Source of the DNA: Firmicutes bacterium HGW-Firmicutes-14
Lineage (GTDB): Bacteria; Bacillota; Thermincolia; Thermincolales; UBA2595
NCBI GenBank assembly: GCA_002840275.1
Contig: PHAB01000015.1
Location: 27,608 to 91,607 of the forward strand
Length of the DNA stretch: 64,000 nt
Direction of reading: 5' to 3'
This document shows, piece after piece, positions 36,688 to 45,054 of the stretch (its first letter is position 1; every line of letters starts with the position of its first letter). The position numbers were made by a program, and so were the translations under genes. A model generated the notes under the pieces. The model was not told the origin of the DNA. It searched no databases and saw nothing but the letters and a program-made list of their open reading frames with translations.

Positions 36688-38793
36688 ATGGATATGAGTC
36701 AATATCGGGGCATGTTTTTAGAAGAAGCCCGGGAACACCTGCAGAAGCTTAATGAAGCTCTTCTGGAACTTGAAGACTCCCACGGCGGCAGGACCACCCT
36801 GGATGAGATCTTCCGGTCCGCCCATACTTTAAAAGGCATGTCTGCTACCATGGGTTATAACCAGATTGCCGAATTGACCCATGGTATGGAAGATGTTCTG
36901 CAGAAACTTCGCAGTGGGGATATTGAAGTAAGTACAGACATTGTAGACCTGCTTTTTAAATGTGTTGATTCCCTTGACAGTATGGTTAATGATATTACTG
37001 AAGGGGGAAGTGGGAGCAAGCCTGTCGGTGACCTGCTTCAGAGATTAAAGTCAGGACCGGCACCGGACACTGTCCCCCTTCCCGCGGGAACCGCAGGCGC
37101 CGGGGACGGGGTTCCCGGGCCGGAAGCGAACGAAAGCCGGAAGGACCATTTATCCGAGGGTTTGGAACAAAACCAGATTATCTCAGTTGAATTTAACGAA
37201 TATGAAAAGAACCTTATTAAACAGGCAATAGACCAGGGTTTTCAATGTTATCACCTGGTTGTAAATATAGATAAACGCTGTGTGATGAAATCTGCCAGGG
37301 CATTTATGGTGTTCAAGAAACTGGAAGAAATTGGAGAAATTATCAAAACTATCCCCTCTGTCCAGGACATTGAGGAAGAAAAATTTGAGACAAGTTTTGA
37401 ACTTATCATAATATCGGTAGAATCAGCTGAAGTAATCAGGAACAGCCTTATTTCCATCACCGAATTACTCGAACCCCATATTAAGTCAATTACCGGAGTG
37501 TTTACCAACCATGCAAAACGGGACAGCCAGGAGGATGAAGGGACCAAGCCGCCGGTACAACCGAAAACCCCGGAAAACGATGACAAGACCGGAAATGGAA
37601 AAAGAGAAGAACCGGCTGCCTGCCCGGTCCAGTCCAGGCCTAAGGCAAGCCAGACTGTGCGTGTTGATACGGCAAGGCTTGATAACCTTATGAATCTTGT
37701 AGGGGAACTGGTTATCAATAAAGGCCGGCTTGAACAAATCGGCCGGGCAAGTGAACTTCCGGACCTGCCGGAAACCCTTGAACAGATGGACAGGGTAACC
37801 AGTGAACTGCAGAATGTGGTAATGAAAGTACGGATGGTCCCTATTGATAGTGTTTTTTGCCGTTTTCCCAGGATGGTTAGAGACTTAGCCAGGGACCTGG
37901 GGAAAGAAATTGAACTGGTGATAGAAGGCAAAGAAACCGAACTCGACCGTACCGTCATTGATGAGATAGGAGACCCTCTTGTCCATCTTCTCCGGAATTC
38001 TATTGACCACGGTATAGAAGAACCTGCTGCCAGGGTGGCGGCAGGTAAGAGTGAACAGGGCCGGCTTACACTGTCTGCCAGGCATGAGGGAAACAATGTG
38101 GTTATTGAAGTGGCGGATGACGGGAAGGGGCTTAATCCTGAGGAAATAAAGAATAAGGCCCTGGAAAAAGGCCTGCTTCTTCCCGATGAGGCAGAGGAGC
38201 TCGACCATGATTCAATTATCAGGCTGATTATGCAGCCAGGTTTAAGTACAGCTGAAAAAGTTACAGATATTTCAGGCCGCGGAGTTGGGCTTGATGCTGT
38301 CAAAAACAAGATTGAAACCCTGAGTGGAAGTATATCCATCAATTCCACTCCCGGTGAGGGGACGAAATTTAAAATACAACTGCCGCTGACCCTGGCTATT
38401 ATCCAGGCTTTGCTGGTAAAGCTGGAGGCTGAGACATATGCCATACCTCTTAGCTTTATCGCTGAAACTACCAGTTTGATGCCGGAACAGGTCAACAAGA
38501 TTCAGGACCAGGAAGTCATTCTTCTGAGAGGGGATGTCCTGCCCCTGGTAAGACTGCATGAAATTCTTCAGGTCCCGCCGGCGGATGTGCACAGGGAGGA
38601 AGAAATTAATGTTGTTGTTGTCAAAAAGGGGGAAAAGAGGGTCGGTTTGATTGTTGACATCCTGATCGGCCAGCAGGAAATAGTCATAAAACCCCTGGGC
38701 AAACTCCTGGGTAATATTCCGGTTATCGCAGGAGGAACAATCCTTGGAAACGGGCAGGTATCGCTGATAATCGATGTTGCCGGCCTGTTATGA
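36688..38793 (+). CDS. cheA: chemotaxis histidine kinase CheA
   Basis: Receptor-coupled kinase that phosphorylates CheY and CheB. The 701-residue product has the HPt domain with His46 (FRSAHTLKGMSATMGY), a P2 CheY/CheB-binding domain (about residues 165-270), dimerisation helices beginning at VRVDTARLDNLMNLVGELV, an ATPase domain (HLLRNSIDHGIE, ISGRGVGLDAVKNKIE) and a C-terminal CheW-like domain (about 560-700). ATG 36688 with GGAGGTGAG is chosen rather than the GTG at 36679, which lies in the ribosome site itself. Confidence 0.96.
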   Translation: MDMSQYRGMFLEEAREHLQKLNEALLELEDSHGGRTTLDEIFRSAHTLKGMSATMGYNQIAELTHGMEDVLQKLRSGDIEVSTDIVDLLFKCVDSLDSMVNDITEGGSGSKPVGDLLQRLKSGPAPDTVPLPAGTAGAGDGVPGPEANESRKDHLSEGLEQNQIISVEFNEYEKNLIKQAIDQGFQCYHLVVNIDKRCVMKSARAFMVFKKLEEIGEIIKTIPSVQDIEEEKFETSFELIIISVESAEVIRNSLISITELLEPHIKSITGVFTNHAKRDSQEDEGTKPPVQPKTPENDDKTGNGKREEPAACPVQSRPKASQTVRVDTARLDNLMNLVGELVINKGRLEQIGRASELPDLPETLEQMDRVTSELQNVVMKVRMVPIDSVFCRFPRMVRDLARDLGKEIELVIEGKETELDRTVIDEIGDPLVHLLRNSIDHGIEEPAARVAAGKSEQGRLTLSARHEGNNVVIEVADDGKGLNPEEIKNKALEKGLLLPDEAEELDHDSIIRLIMQPGLSTAEKVTDISGRGVGLDAVKNKIETLSGSISINSTPGEGTKFKIQLPLTLAIIQALLVKLEAETYAIPLSFIAETTSLMPEQVNKIQDQEVILLRGDVLPLVRLHEILQVPPADVHREEEINVVVVKKGEKRVGLIVDILIGQQEIVIKPLGKLLGNIPVIAGGTILGNGQVSLIIDVAGLL

Positions 38794-38809
38794 TAAAGGA
38801 GGTAAGGAG

Positions 38810-39235
38810 ATGGAATCAGACATCCAGGTAATCTCCTGTACTGTTGCCGAAGAAGAGTACGCAATAGATATAAGAAATGTGCAGGAAATAATCAAGCTGC
38901 TGGATATAACAAGAGTGCCCAGGGTTTGTTCCTGTATTGAAGGGGTCATAAACCTAAGGGGTATGGTAATTCCGGTGATGAACATGAGAAAAAGGTTCTG
39001 TCTTCCTGATAAAACCCCTGATGAAACCTCAAGAATAGTAATTATAAATTGGGGCGAGAGCATGATAGGAATGCTGGTGGACAGCGCTTCTGAGGTCATC
39101 AGACTGCCGGAACATGCTGTTGAATCCCCTCCTTCCGTCAAATCAAATATAAACTTAGAGTTTTTTAGCGGGATTGGAAAGCTGGGTAACAGGCTGCTGA
39201 TAATGCTTGACCTGGAAAAAGTTTTTGACATTTAA
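38810..39235 (+). CDS. cheW: chemotaxis coupling protein CheW
   Basis: Adaptor between receptors and CheA. The 141-residue product is a single CheW SH3-pair domain with EEEYAIDIRNVQEIIK, GVINLRGMVIPVMNMRKRF and GNRLLIMLDLEKVFDI. ATG 38810 has an AAAGGAGGTAAGG ribosome site. An earlier in-frame start within the end of cheA is rejected for that reason. Confidence 0.95.
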   Translation: MESDIQVISCTVAEEEYAIDIRNVQEIIKLLDITRVPRVCSCIEGVINLRGMVIPVMNMRKRFCLPDKTPDETSRIVIINWGESMIGMLVDSASEVIRLPEHAVESPPSVKSNINLEFFSGIGKLGNRLLIMLDLEKVFDI

Positions 39236-39272
39236 TATCCTGATACCTAAAGCCAAGAAAGGGGATACATTT

Positions 39273-39890
39273 ATGCCTCTGTATGACAACATTTCCGAAT
39301 TTCAAATGGATGCTTTTCGCGAGATCGGTACCATTGGAGCGGGCAACGGCGCTACGGCCCTTTCTCAGCTCATGGGCCGCAAAATAGGGATGACCGTACC
39401 GGCAATAAAAGTACTGCCGTTTGCTGATGTGCCGGACGTGGTAGGGGGTGCAGAGAAACTTGTGGCCGGAATATTTACCACCGTTGAAGGGCTCGCTCCC
39501 TGTAACCTGCTGTTGATGTTCCCTGTTGAAAGCGCCAAAATCCTTGCCGGAAACCTGATGGAGAAACACTATGGGGAGACAGAGGAAATTGATGATGTCG
39601 GCAAGTCAGCCCTGGCTGAAGTCGGAAATATTGTTACCGGGGCATATCTTAATTCCCTGGCCAGCTTTACCGGCCTCAGTTTTATCCCATCGGTACCTGC
39701 CCTGGCCACAGATATGGCAGGTGCTATTCTTAACACGGTATTGGTTCAGATAGGAATGGCCGGGGATAAAGCCCTGTTAATGGAAACGGTGTTTACCGAA
39801 ATTGAGGAAAAAGTAACCGGACATTTTTTTCTGTTGCCTCAGACTGGTTCCCTGGAAAAAATCATGGAGGCGATAGGGGTGAAGGAATAG
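39273..39890 (+). CDS. cheC: CheY-P phosphatase CheC
   Basis: CheY-P phosphatase that also binds CheD in the adaptation loop of Bacillota. The 205-residue product has the duplicated CheC fold. The second centre is intact (Glu116 and Asn119 in AEVGNIVTG). In the first, the expected Asn is Thr20 (REIGTIGAGN, Glu17 kept), so it may be weak or inactive. ATG 39273 follows AAAGGGGAT. cheD begins in the stop codon, consistent with complex formation. Confidence 0.93.
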   Translation: MPLYDNISEFQMDAFREIGTIGAGNGATALSQLMGRKIGMTVPAIKVLPFADVPDVVGGAEKLVAGIFTTVEGLAPCNLLLMFPVESAKILAGNLMEKHYGETEEIDDVGKSALAEVGNIVTGAYLNSLASFTGLSFIPSVPALATDMAGAILNTVLVQIGMAGDKALLMETVFTEIEEKVTGHFFLLPQTGSLEKIMEAIGVKE

Positions 39891-40372
39891 TGTCTAAGAT
39901 TATCAAAATAGGCATGGCAGACCTGAATGTTGCAGCGCCTCCGGATAAATTGCAGACCTGTGGACTCGGTTCGTGTGTGGGGGTGTGTCTGTGGGATCCG
40001 ATAACCAAAATCGGGGGTATGGCCCATATTATGCTGCCTTCCAGTACCCAGGGCAAGACCGGGAATGATGCAAAATTTGCCGACACGGCTATCCCGATGC
40101 TGATTGAGCAAATGACAAAGATAGGAGCTGAAAAATCAAGGCTGGTGGCTAAGATTGCAGGGGGGGCCCAGATGTTTTCATTTTACAGCGCCAATGACAT
40201 CATGAAGATCGGCGAACGAAATGCAGAAGCTGTTAAAAACGCGCTGCAGCAGTTCAAAATAAAGCTCCTGGCAGAAGATACCGGCGGAAATTACGGGAGA
40301 ACCATAGAATTTTGCACCAGGGACGGTCAGCTCTATGTAAGGACCATCAATCTTGGAGAGAAGTATATATGA
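39890..40372 (+). CDS. cheD: chemoreceptor glutamine deamidase CheD
   Basis: Deamidates chemoreceptor glutamines and is regulated by CheC. The 160-residue product shows the papain-like pair Cys29 (GLGSCVGVCLWD) and His46 (GMAHIMLPS) at the usual 17-residue spacing. The later conserved stretch KIAGGAQMF is also present. The GTG start overlaps the cheC stop by one base. Confidence 0.95.
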   Translation: MSKIIKIGMADLNVAAPPDKLQTCGLGSCVGVCLWDPITKIGGMAHIMLPSSTQGKTGNDAKFADTAIPMLIEQMTKIGAEKSRLVAKIAGGAQMFSFYSANDIMKIGERNAEAVKNALQQFKIKLLAEDTGGNYGRTIEFCTRDGQLYVRTINLGEKYI

Positions 40373-40395
40373 AGTATTTATAAGGAGGACACCCA

Positions 40396-40824
40396 GTGAC
40401 TGCTGACAGCCGGGATGTTTTTGCCGTAGTTTTTATCATCGTTTTCCTTATGATTTTAATTATCGGAATAATTTCAGGGGTATCCCTGCCTGCCGGATTG
40501 GTCAGGTCAGTCCTGGCAGCGGTGTTTTTCACGGGATTACTGTATGTGACTGTCTGGCTCATCACCCGGTACGCCCTTACAGGGTCAGGCAAACAACCGG
40601 AAAAAAGAAGACAGGCAGCGGGCAGCAGACTGGATGTAAAGGTTACAGACGATTACGCAAAGGTCCCGGATATAGAAATTACCGGTAATCATGTGACCGA
40701 ACCGGTGCCCGGGGATTTTAATCCCCTTACGGGTAAGCAAATTGACCCAGATGTTGAAAGAGTTATCAACAATGACCCGGAGAGAATGGCTCAACTGGTG
40801 AAGAAAATGGGTTTTGATGAATAG
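40396..40824 (+). CDS. uncharacterised two-helix membrane protein of the fla/che operon
   Basis: I do not recognise this 142-residue protein. Two strong membrane helices (about residues 8-28 and 33-56) are followed by a basic stretch and a polar cytoplasmic tail of about 80 residues ending in DPERMAQLVKKMGFDE. The start is GTG behind AAGGAGGAC. It lies between cheD and sigD, with 17 bases to the sigD ATG, so it is expressed with them. B. subtilis has no obvious counterpart at this place. A role in chemosensory or motor function can only be guessed from location. Confidence 0.8.
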   Translation: MTADSRDVFAVVFIIVFLMILIIGIISGVSLPAGLVRSVLAAVFFTGLLYVTVWLITRYALTGSGKQPEKRRQAAGSRLDVKVTDDYAKVPDIEITGNHVTEPVPGDFNPLTGKQIDPDVERVINNDPERMAQLVKKMGFDE

Positions 40825-40841
40825 TCCTTTAGGAGGTTTTT

Positions 40842-41633
40842 ATGATTCCTTCGGCTGCCGTTAATAACAGGACAGCATTATGGGAGCGCTATAAACAAAA
40901 AAAAGAACCCGAAGCCCGGGAACAATTGATTCTCGAATATGCCGGATTGGTTAAATATGTCGCAGGACGAACGGCAATCTCCCTTCCACCCAATGTTCAG
41001 CAGGATGACCTGATCAGCTACGGAATTTTCGGATTAATTGATGCCATAGAAAAATATGAACCTGAACGCAACATCAAGTTTGAAACCTATGCCATAGCCC
41101 GGATTCGGGGCGCCATCTGGGACGGTCTGAGATCCATGGACTGGGTACCCTATTCGGTACGCCAAAAGGCCAGAGAACTTGAACAGACATATGCCCGGTT
41201 GGAAAACAGGCTGGGCCGGGCTGCAACCGATGAAGAGGTTTGTGAGGCTTTGAATATTACAAAACAGCAATTGGCCCAGTTTTTAATGGAGACAAGCTTT
41301 TCGTCTTTCATATCCCTTGATGAGATATGGAAAGTTGATAAAGACGGCGGAAACTCAGTGCGTGTTGTGGAAACCATCCGGGACCAAAATGCCCCGGACC
41401 CGGTCACAATGGTGATGTTTGAGGAGCAGAAGAGGATTTTGACAGAAGCAATTAACAAACTGCCTGAAAGGGAAAAACTGGTTATTGCGCTATATTATTA
41501 TGAAGGTCTAACCCTTAAAGAAATTGGCAAAGTACTCGGCGTATCTGAATCAAGAATATCTCAATTGCATACAAAGGCTGTGCTTCGTCTGCGGGGCCGT
41601 TTAAGCCGGGTCAAAAAAAAGATTTTCGGTTAA
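40842..41633 (+). CDS. sigD: RNA polymerase sigma factor for flagellar genes (SigD/FliA)
   Basis: Sigma-28-type factor for late flagellar and autolysin genes. The 263-residue product shows region 2 (QQDDLISYGIFGLIDAIEKYEPERNIKFETYA and the promoter-melting helix RIRGAIWDGLRSMDWVP), region 3, and region 4 with LTLKEIGKVLGVSESRISQLHTKA. GGAGGT precedes ATG 40842. As in B. subtilis it lies near the end of the fla/che operon, so its level depends on transcription reaching this far. An anti-sigma factor FlgM is not in the window. Confidence 0.96.
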   Translation: MIPSAAVNNRTALWERYKQKKEPEAREQLILEYAGLVKYVAGRTAISLPPNVQQDDLISYGIFGLIDAIEKYEPERNIKFETYAIARIRGAIWDGLRSMDWVPYSVRQKARELEQTYARLENRLGRAATDEEVCEALNITKQQLAQFLMETSFSSFISLDEIWKVDKDGGNSVRVVETIRDQNAPDPVTMVMFEEQKRILTEAINKLPEREKLVIALYYYEGLTLKEIGKVLGVSESRISQLHTKAVLRLRGRLSRVKKKIFG

Positions 41634-41653
41634 AATGGGTGGAGGGTGTATAT

Positions 41654-43339
41654 ATGTCTGGTGATGATTCTATCAAAGACCTAAGCAAAAGCGAAATGGA
41701 GAGAATTCTTGAGCGGGCGGAAGATATTGCATTACATAGTGACAAAAACGGCTCACTGAATCTGGAATACCGGTCCGGAGGTGTATACCTGACCGTTTTT
41801 CCTCCCAAGGGGGGCGGAATTCCGCTGAAACCGGGAGAGGTCATGGAAGAGGTCCGGTCAAGGAGGGTCAGGGATGCCGACCAGGGGTCTGTCCAAAAAG
41901 CTGCTATGGAAATGAACGGTTCTCCTGTCCTTATTGCACCTCCTCAGGACCAGCCTGTTGAGGATGGAAGGGTATTGGTGGAACTATCCAAAAACAAAAT
42001 GGAGGCTTATTTGACAACATTCCTGCCCGGAACTGGCGGCAAACCGGTAACCAGGGAAATGATTGAAAATGCCCTGCGGGAGAAAAACGTTGTTTATGGA
42101 ATCAAAAAAGATGTCATCAACATGGCTGCAGATAAGCAAAATTCCGGTGAAACTATGGTGGTTGCCGTGGGGTCCGAACCTGTTAACGGGGAGGATGCGG
42201 TGATTAATTTCAAATGCCTGCCTGATGCCATGACAGGCAAACCGGAAGAACTTATGGACGGCAGGGTAGACTTCTATAACCTTCATTTCATCCATAATGT
42301 CCAGCCCGGAGACGTGCTTGCTGTAAAGTCACAGGCAACCAAAGGCCAGCCGGGATTCACGGTTACCGGAGAAGAACTGCCTGCCAAACCGGGGAAAGAT
42401 ATCCAGATAATGGCTGGGAAAAATGTTGAGCTTTCCCAGGATAATCTAACCGCCATTGCTACCGGCTCAGGACATGCTTCGATTCAGGGAAACAAGATAA
42501 GTGTTTCGAATGTTTATGAGGTGTCCGGGAATGTTGATTTTAACACAGGAAATATAGATTTTAACGGCAGTGTGGTAGTTAAAGGCAGCATCAGGGAAGG
42601 TTTCAAGGTCGTTGCTGACGGTGATGTTGAAGTAATGGATACTATTTCCGATGGAATAGTAGAGTGTACCGGCACACTAAAGGTAAGAAACGGTATAATC
42701 GGCAGAAGCAAATCCAGGATAACGGCCGGGGGCAGTATTTATACCAGGTTTATTGAGAATTCGATAATAGATGCAGGTGGTGATATAATGGTAGGAGAAG
42801 CCATTATGCACAGCCATGTCAGTGCCAGGAAAACTATAGTTGTGGCCGGGAAAGGCGTCATTGTCGGAGGGTTGGTCAGAGCCGGACGAGAAATAAACTG
42901 CAAGGTGGCCGGATCCACCATGGCCACGGTTACTGAATTGGAAACCGGAGTAAACCCTGAACTCAGGCGGCGGCATTCTGCCCTATATAAAGAAAAACAG
43001 GCCAAGGAAGCTGACCTGGATAAGGCTGACAAGGCGGTGAAACTGTTAAACTATCTGGAACAGACCCAGGGGTCACTGCCTGAAGATAAAAAGGCAATAT
43101 ATATACGGGTATCCAGAATGAAATCGGAACTGACCAATGAAATACAGGAAATGACCCGGACAATCCGGGACCTGGAAGAACGGATACAGGCGTCTGAACA
43201 GGGCCGGGTGGTCGCCCAGGGGGTTATCCATCCCGGTGTTAAGGTGACTATAGGCTCTGCCAGTATTCACATATATGACGACCATCACCGGGTATGTCTG
43301 GTAAAGGTTGGTCCGGATATAAGAATCAATCCTGCATGA
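41654..43339 (+). CDS. FapA family protein (DUF342)
   Basis: A 561-residue DUF342/FapA-type protein. The N-terminal alpha/beta region (about 1-230) is followed by a right-handed beta-helix-like stretch (about 250-430), seen as repeated short Gly/Val/Asp units such as GNVDFNTGNIDFNGSVVVKG. A coiled coil covers about 435-515 and the end is a beta region. Related proteins are described as polymerising or polysaccharide-linked, but the function in Gram-positive flagellar operons is unknown. ATG 41654 follows GGAGGGTG. It starts 20 bases after sigD. Confidence 0.85.
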   Translation: MSGDDSIKDLSKSEMERILERAEDIALHSDKNGSLNLEYRSGGVYLTVFPPKGGGIPLKPGEVMEEVRSRRVRDADQGSVQKAAMEMNGSPVLIAPPQDQPVEDGRVLVELSKNKMEAYLTTFLPGTGGKPVTREMIENALREKNVVYGIKKDVINMAADKQNSGETMVVAVGSEPVNGEDAVINFKCLPDAMTGKPEELMDGRVDFYNLHFIHNVQPGDVLAVKSQATKGQPGFTVTGEELPAKPGKDIQIMAGKNVELSQDNLTAIATGSGHASIQGNKISVSNVYEVSGNVDFNTGNIDFNGSVVVKGSIREGFKVVADGDVEVMDTISDGIVECTGTLKVRNGIIGRSKSRITAGGSIYTRFIENSIIDAGGDIMVGEAIMHSHVSARKTIVVAGKGVIVGGLVRAGREINCKVAGSTMATVTELETGVNPELRRRHSALYKEKQAKEADLDKADKAVKLLNYLEQTQGSLPEDKKAIYIRVSRMKSELTNEIQEMTRTIRDLEERIQASEQGRVVAQGVIHPGVKVTIGSASIHIYDDHHRVCLVKVGPDIRINPA

Positions 43340-43356
43340 TAAGGTGGTGAGTTACC

Positions 43357-43674
43357 ATGTCTCTGCGTCCTGTTGATTTACAAGTGCTTCTTCCCCAGGT
43401 AACTGAAGTAAATAAGGGCCAGCCTGTACAAAACCAGCAGGACCAGACCACTCAGCAGCAATTTGCCGCCCAGTTTCAGAAACAGGCTGAGACCCAGCGG
43501 CAGCAGGTACAAAATTCGGAAAAGCCGGATGGAACTAAGATTGAGCAACAGACAAAGGAAAGAGGGTCCGGTTCAGGGCGGGAAGGGAGCAAATCCCAGG
43601 GTGACTTAAAGGAAGAAGAGCAGGATAATATAAAAGACCCCAATAAGGGCAACCTGCTGGATATTAAAATTTAA
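43357..43674 (+). CDS. small Gln/Lys-rich hypothetical protein
   Basis: I do not recognise this 105-residue protein. The N-terminal 20 residues (LRPVDLQVLLPQVTEVNKGQ) are ordered-looking. The middle is very rich in Gln, and the C-terminal half is Lys/Glu/Gly-rich and probably disordered. There is no membrane helix. GGTGGTGAG precedes ATG 43357. The gene sits between fapA and the SwrB-like gene in the same operon, and codon use is like its neighbours. It may be a scaffold or linker, which is only inference. Confidence 0.75.
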   Translation: MSLRPVDLQVLLPQVTEVNKGQPVQNQQDQTTQQQFAAQFQKQAETQRQQVQNSEKPDGTKIEQQTKERGSGSGREGSKSQGDLKEEEQDNIKDPNKGNLLDIKI

Positions 43675-43687
43675 AGGGTGTGAGACC

Positions 43688-44281
43688 TTGGTTTACCTTT
43701 TGGTTTTTTTGGCAGCAGTATTTACAGGGCTTGCCGTGTGGAGCGGCAGGGTCCAGACCGCCGTCCGGCGGCAGGAGATGGAGGATTATAAAGTCTTAAG
43801 GGCTGACCTTATACAGACAAAAAAAGAGGTGATAACTCTTCTCGGGCAGATGGAGCAAGTGTCTGTAAAGATAGTCGAAGAGATTGAGGCCAAGGTGGAA
43901 GAAGCCAGACAGTATGAGGTGCGGTCCCGGAAAGATGATCATGATATCCCAAATAATGAAATCAGTGAGAAATTTGATACAGACCGGTCAGAAGACCCTA
44001 ATGTAACTGGGGAGGATGCAAAAAAAGCTAAGCCCGTTAATAGTAAATTAACCGGCAATAATACGATAGTGTTTCCCAGGAGACATGATACCACAGGGAT
44101 TGAACCGGCTTCCGGAACCGGCAGCCCCGGACAGGAACTGACGGCAAAACACCAGATGGTATATGCACTGGCTCAGCTTGGGTTTTCAGGAGAAGAAATT
44201 GCCAGGCAGATGAACATCGGCAAGGGTGAAGTAATGCTGATGCTCCAGTTGAAACGTAAAGGTGAAGAAGTTAATGCTTAA
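43688..44281 (+). CDS. SwrB-like protein (DUF6115-type)
   Basis: A 197-residue membrane-anchored protein resembling SwrB/YlxL of B. subtilis in architecture and location (directly after the sigD region, before rpsB). It has one N-terminal transmembrane helix (about residues 2-20), a coiled coil (about 30-80) and a polar linker. A short C-terminal helix-turn-helix-like part reads MVYALAQLGFSGEEIARQMNIGKGEVMLML. SwrB promotes assembly of the flagellar export apparatus and basal body in B. subtilis. Sequence identity cannot be measured here. The start is TTG 43688 behind GGGTGTGAG. Confidence 0.72.
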   Translation: MVYLLVFLAAVFTGLAVWSGRVQTAVRRQEMEDYKVLRADLIQTKKEVITLLGQMEQVSVKIVEEIEAKVEEARQYEVRSRKDDHDIPNNEISEKFDTDRSEDPNVTGEDAKKAKPVNSKLTGNNTIVFPRRHDTTGIEPASGTGSPGQELTAKHQMVYALAQLGFSGEEIARQMNIGKGEVMLMLQLKRKGEEVNA

Positions 44282-44843
44282 CTATTTTAGGAGAGAATTT
44301 TTACTGGGCATAGCGGTTGGATTTATTTTGAGCGCAATACTGGTATATTTCTTCAGTCCTGACCAGATTAGTGATAATGAAATTATAGAACGTGCGGCCA
44401 GACTGGGAATGGTTATGGAAGACCGGGAACCGGGTGACGGAGCATCAGGTGACAGTGCATCAGGCATAGAATCAGGTGATGCCGTTTTACAGGATGTCTA
44501 TAAAGCATCAGGTGAAGTTACATCCGGCAGTGAAAATCAGGAAACAAGCAATCCGGCAGATGAAGTTGATAACAGGGATACAGGTGAACAATCAGGAGGA
44601 ACTGCTATTTCCGGACAGGATACTATTGAGACAGTTCAGATCACAATCCAGCCAGGGATGAGTTCAGAATCAATTGCCCGGCTGCTGGAAAGTAAAGGGG
44701 TTGTAACGGACCGGGAAGAATTTTATGATGTTGTTACAGTGATGGACTCCCATCAACGGTTCCGAGCCGGTACCTTTGATGTTCCGGCAGGAGGGGATAT
44801 GAGGGAGATAGTACTTATTCTCACGGGAAGGAAAAAGTCCTAG
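44274..44843 (+). CDS. membrane protein with MltG/YceG N-terminal-like domain, no catalytic domain
   Basis: A 189-residue protein with one membrane helix (about residues 9-29) and an acidic, Ser/Gly-rich linker (about 45-120, with repeated ASG/SGD units). The C-terminal module (about 125-189, PGMSSESIARLLESKGVV ... RFRAGTFDVPAGGDMREIV) resembles the LysM-like region of the endolytic transglycosylase MltG. The catalytic Glu-containing YceG domain is absent, so enzymatic activity is not expected. It could bind peptidoglycan. ATG 44274 overlaps the SwrB-like gene by 8 bases; GTG 44262 is an alternative start. Confidence 0.72.
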   Translation: MLNYFRREFLLGIAVGFILSAILVYFFSPDQISDNEIIERAARLGMVMEDREPGDGASGDSASGIESGDAVLQDVYKASGEVTSGSENQETSNPADEVDNRDTGEQSGGTAISGQDTIETVQITIQPGMSSESIARLLESKGVVTDREEFYDVVTVMDSHQRFRAGTFDVPAGGDMREIVLILTGRKKS

Positions 44844-44908
44844 ACAGGAAAAGACTGATAATAAAAGATATTTTTGCATAATTTTATTAGCTATTTACAA
44901 TAATATAG

Positions 44909-44937
44909 TTGCACTCCCGTAAGATTTGTGTTAAAAT
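44909..44937 (+). promoter_or_regulatory. sigma-A promoter of rpsB
   Basis: TTGCAC (44909-44914), a 17-bp spacer and TAAAAT (44932-44937) form a good sigma-A promoter. It would give a leader of about 110 bases before the rpsB start at 45055. The leader contains GCCAT-TGAT-ATGGC, a small hairpin at 44982-44995 covering an upstream in-frame ATG. Confidence 0.72.
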
Positions 44938-45054
44938 TACCAACGGTGTAAAATACACACGTTTCAGGATTCCGGCAGGGGTGCCATTGATATGGCCCTG
45001 AAGGAAGATGAATGGGACGGAGGCGAAAAACCGTTAAGAGAGGAGGTGACTCCA

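Noticed and set aside
37251..38498. 415-codon open frame on the - strand
   Set aside because: It lies fully inside cheA, whose domains and catalytic residues are intact. Its translation is Ser/Thr/Leu-rich, as expected from the antisense of a Glu/Asp/Lys-rich gene.
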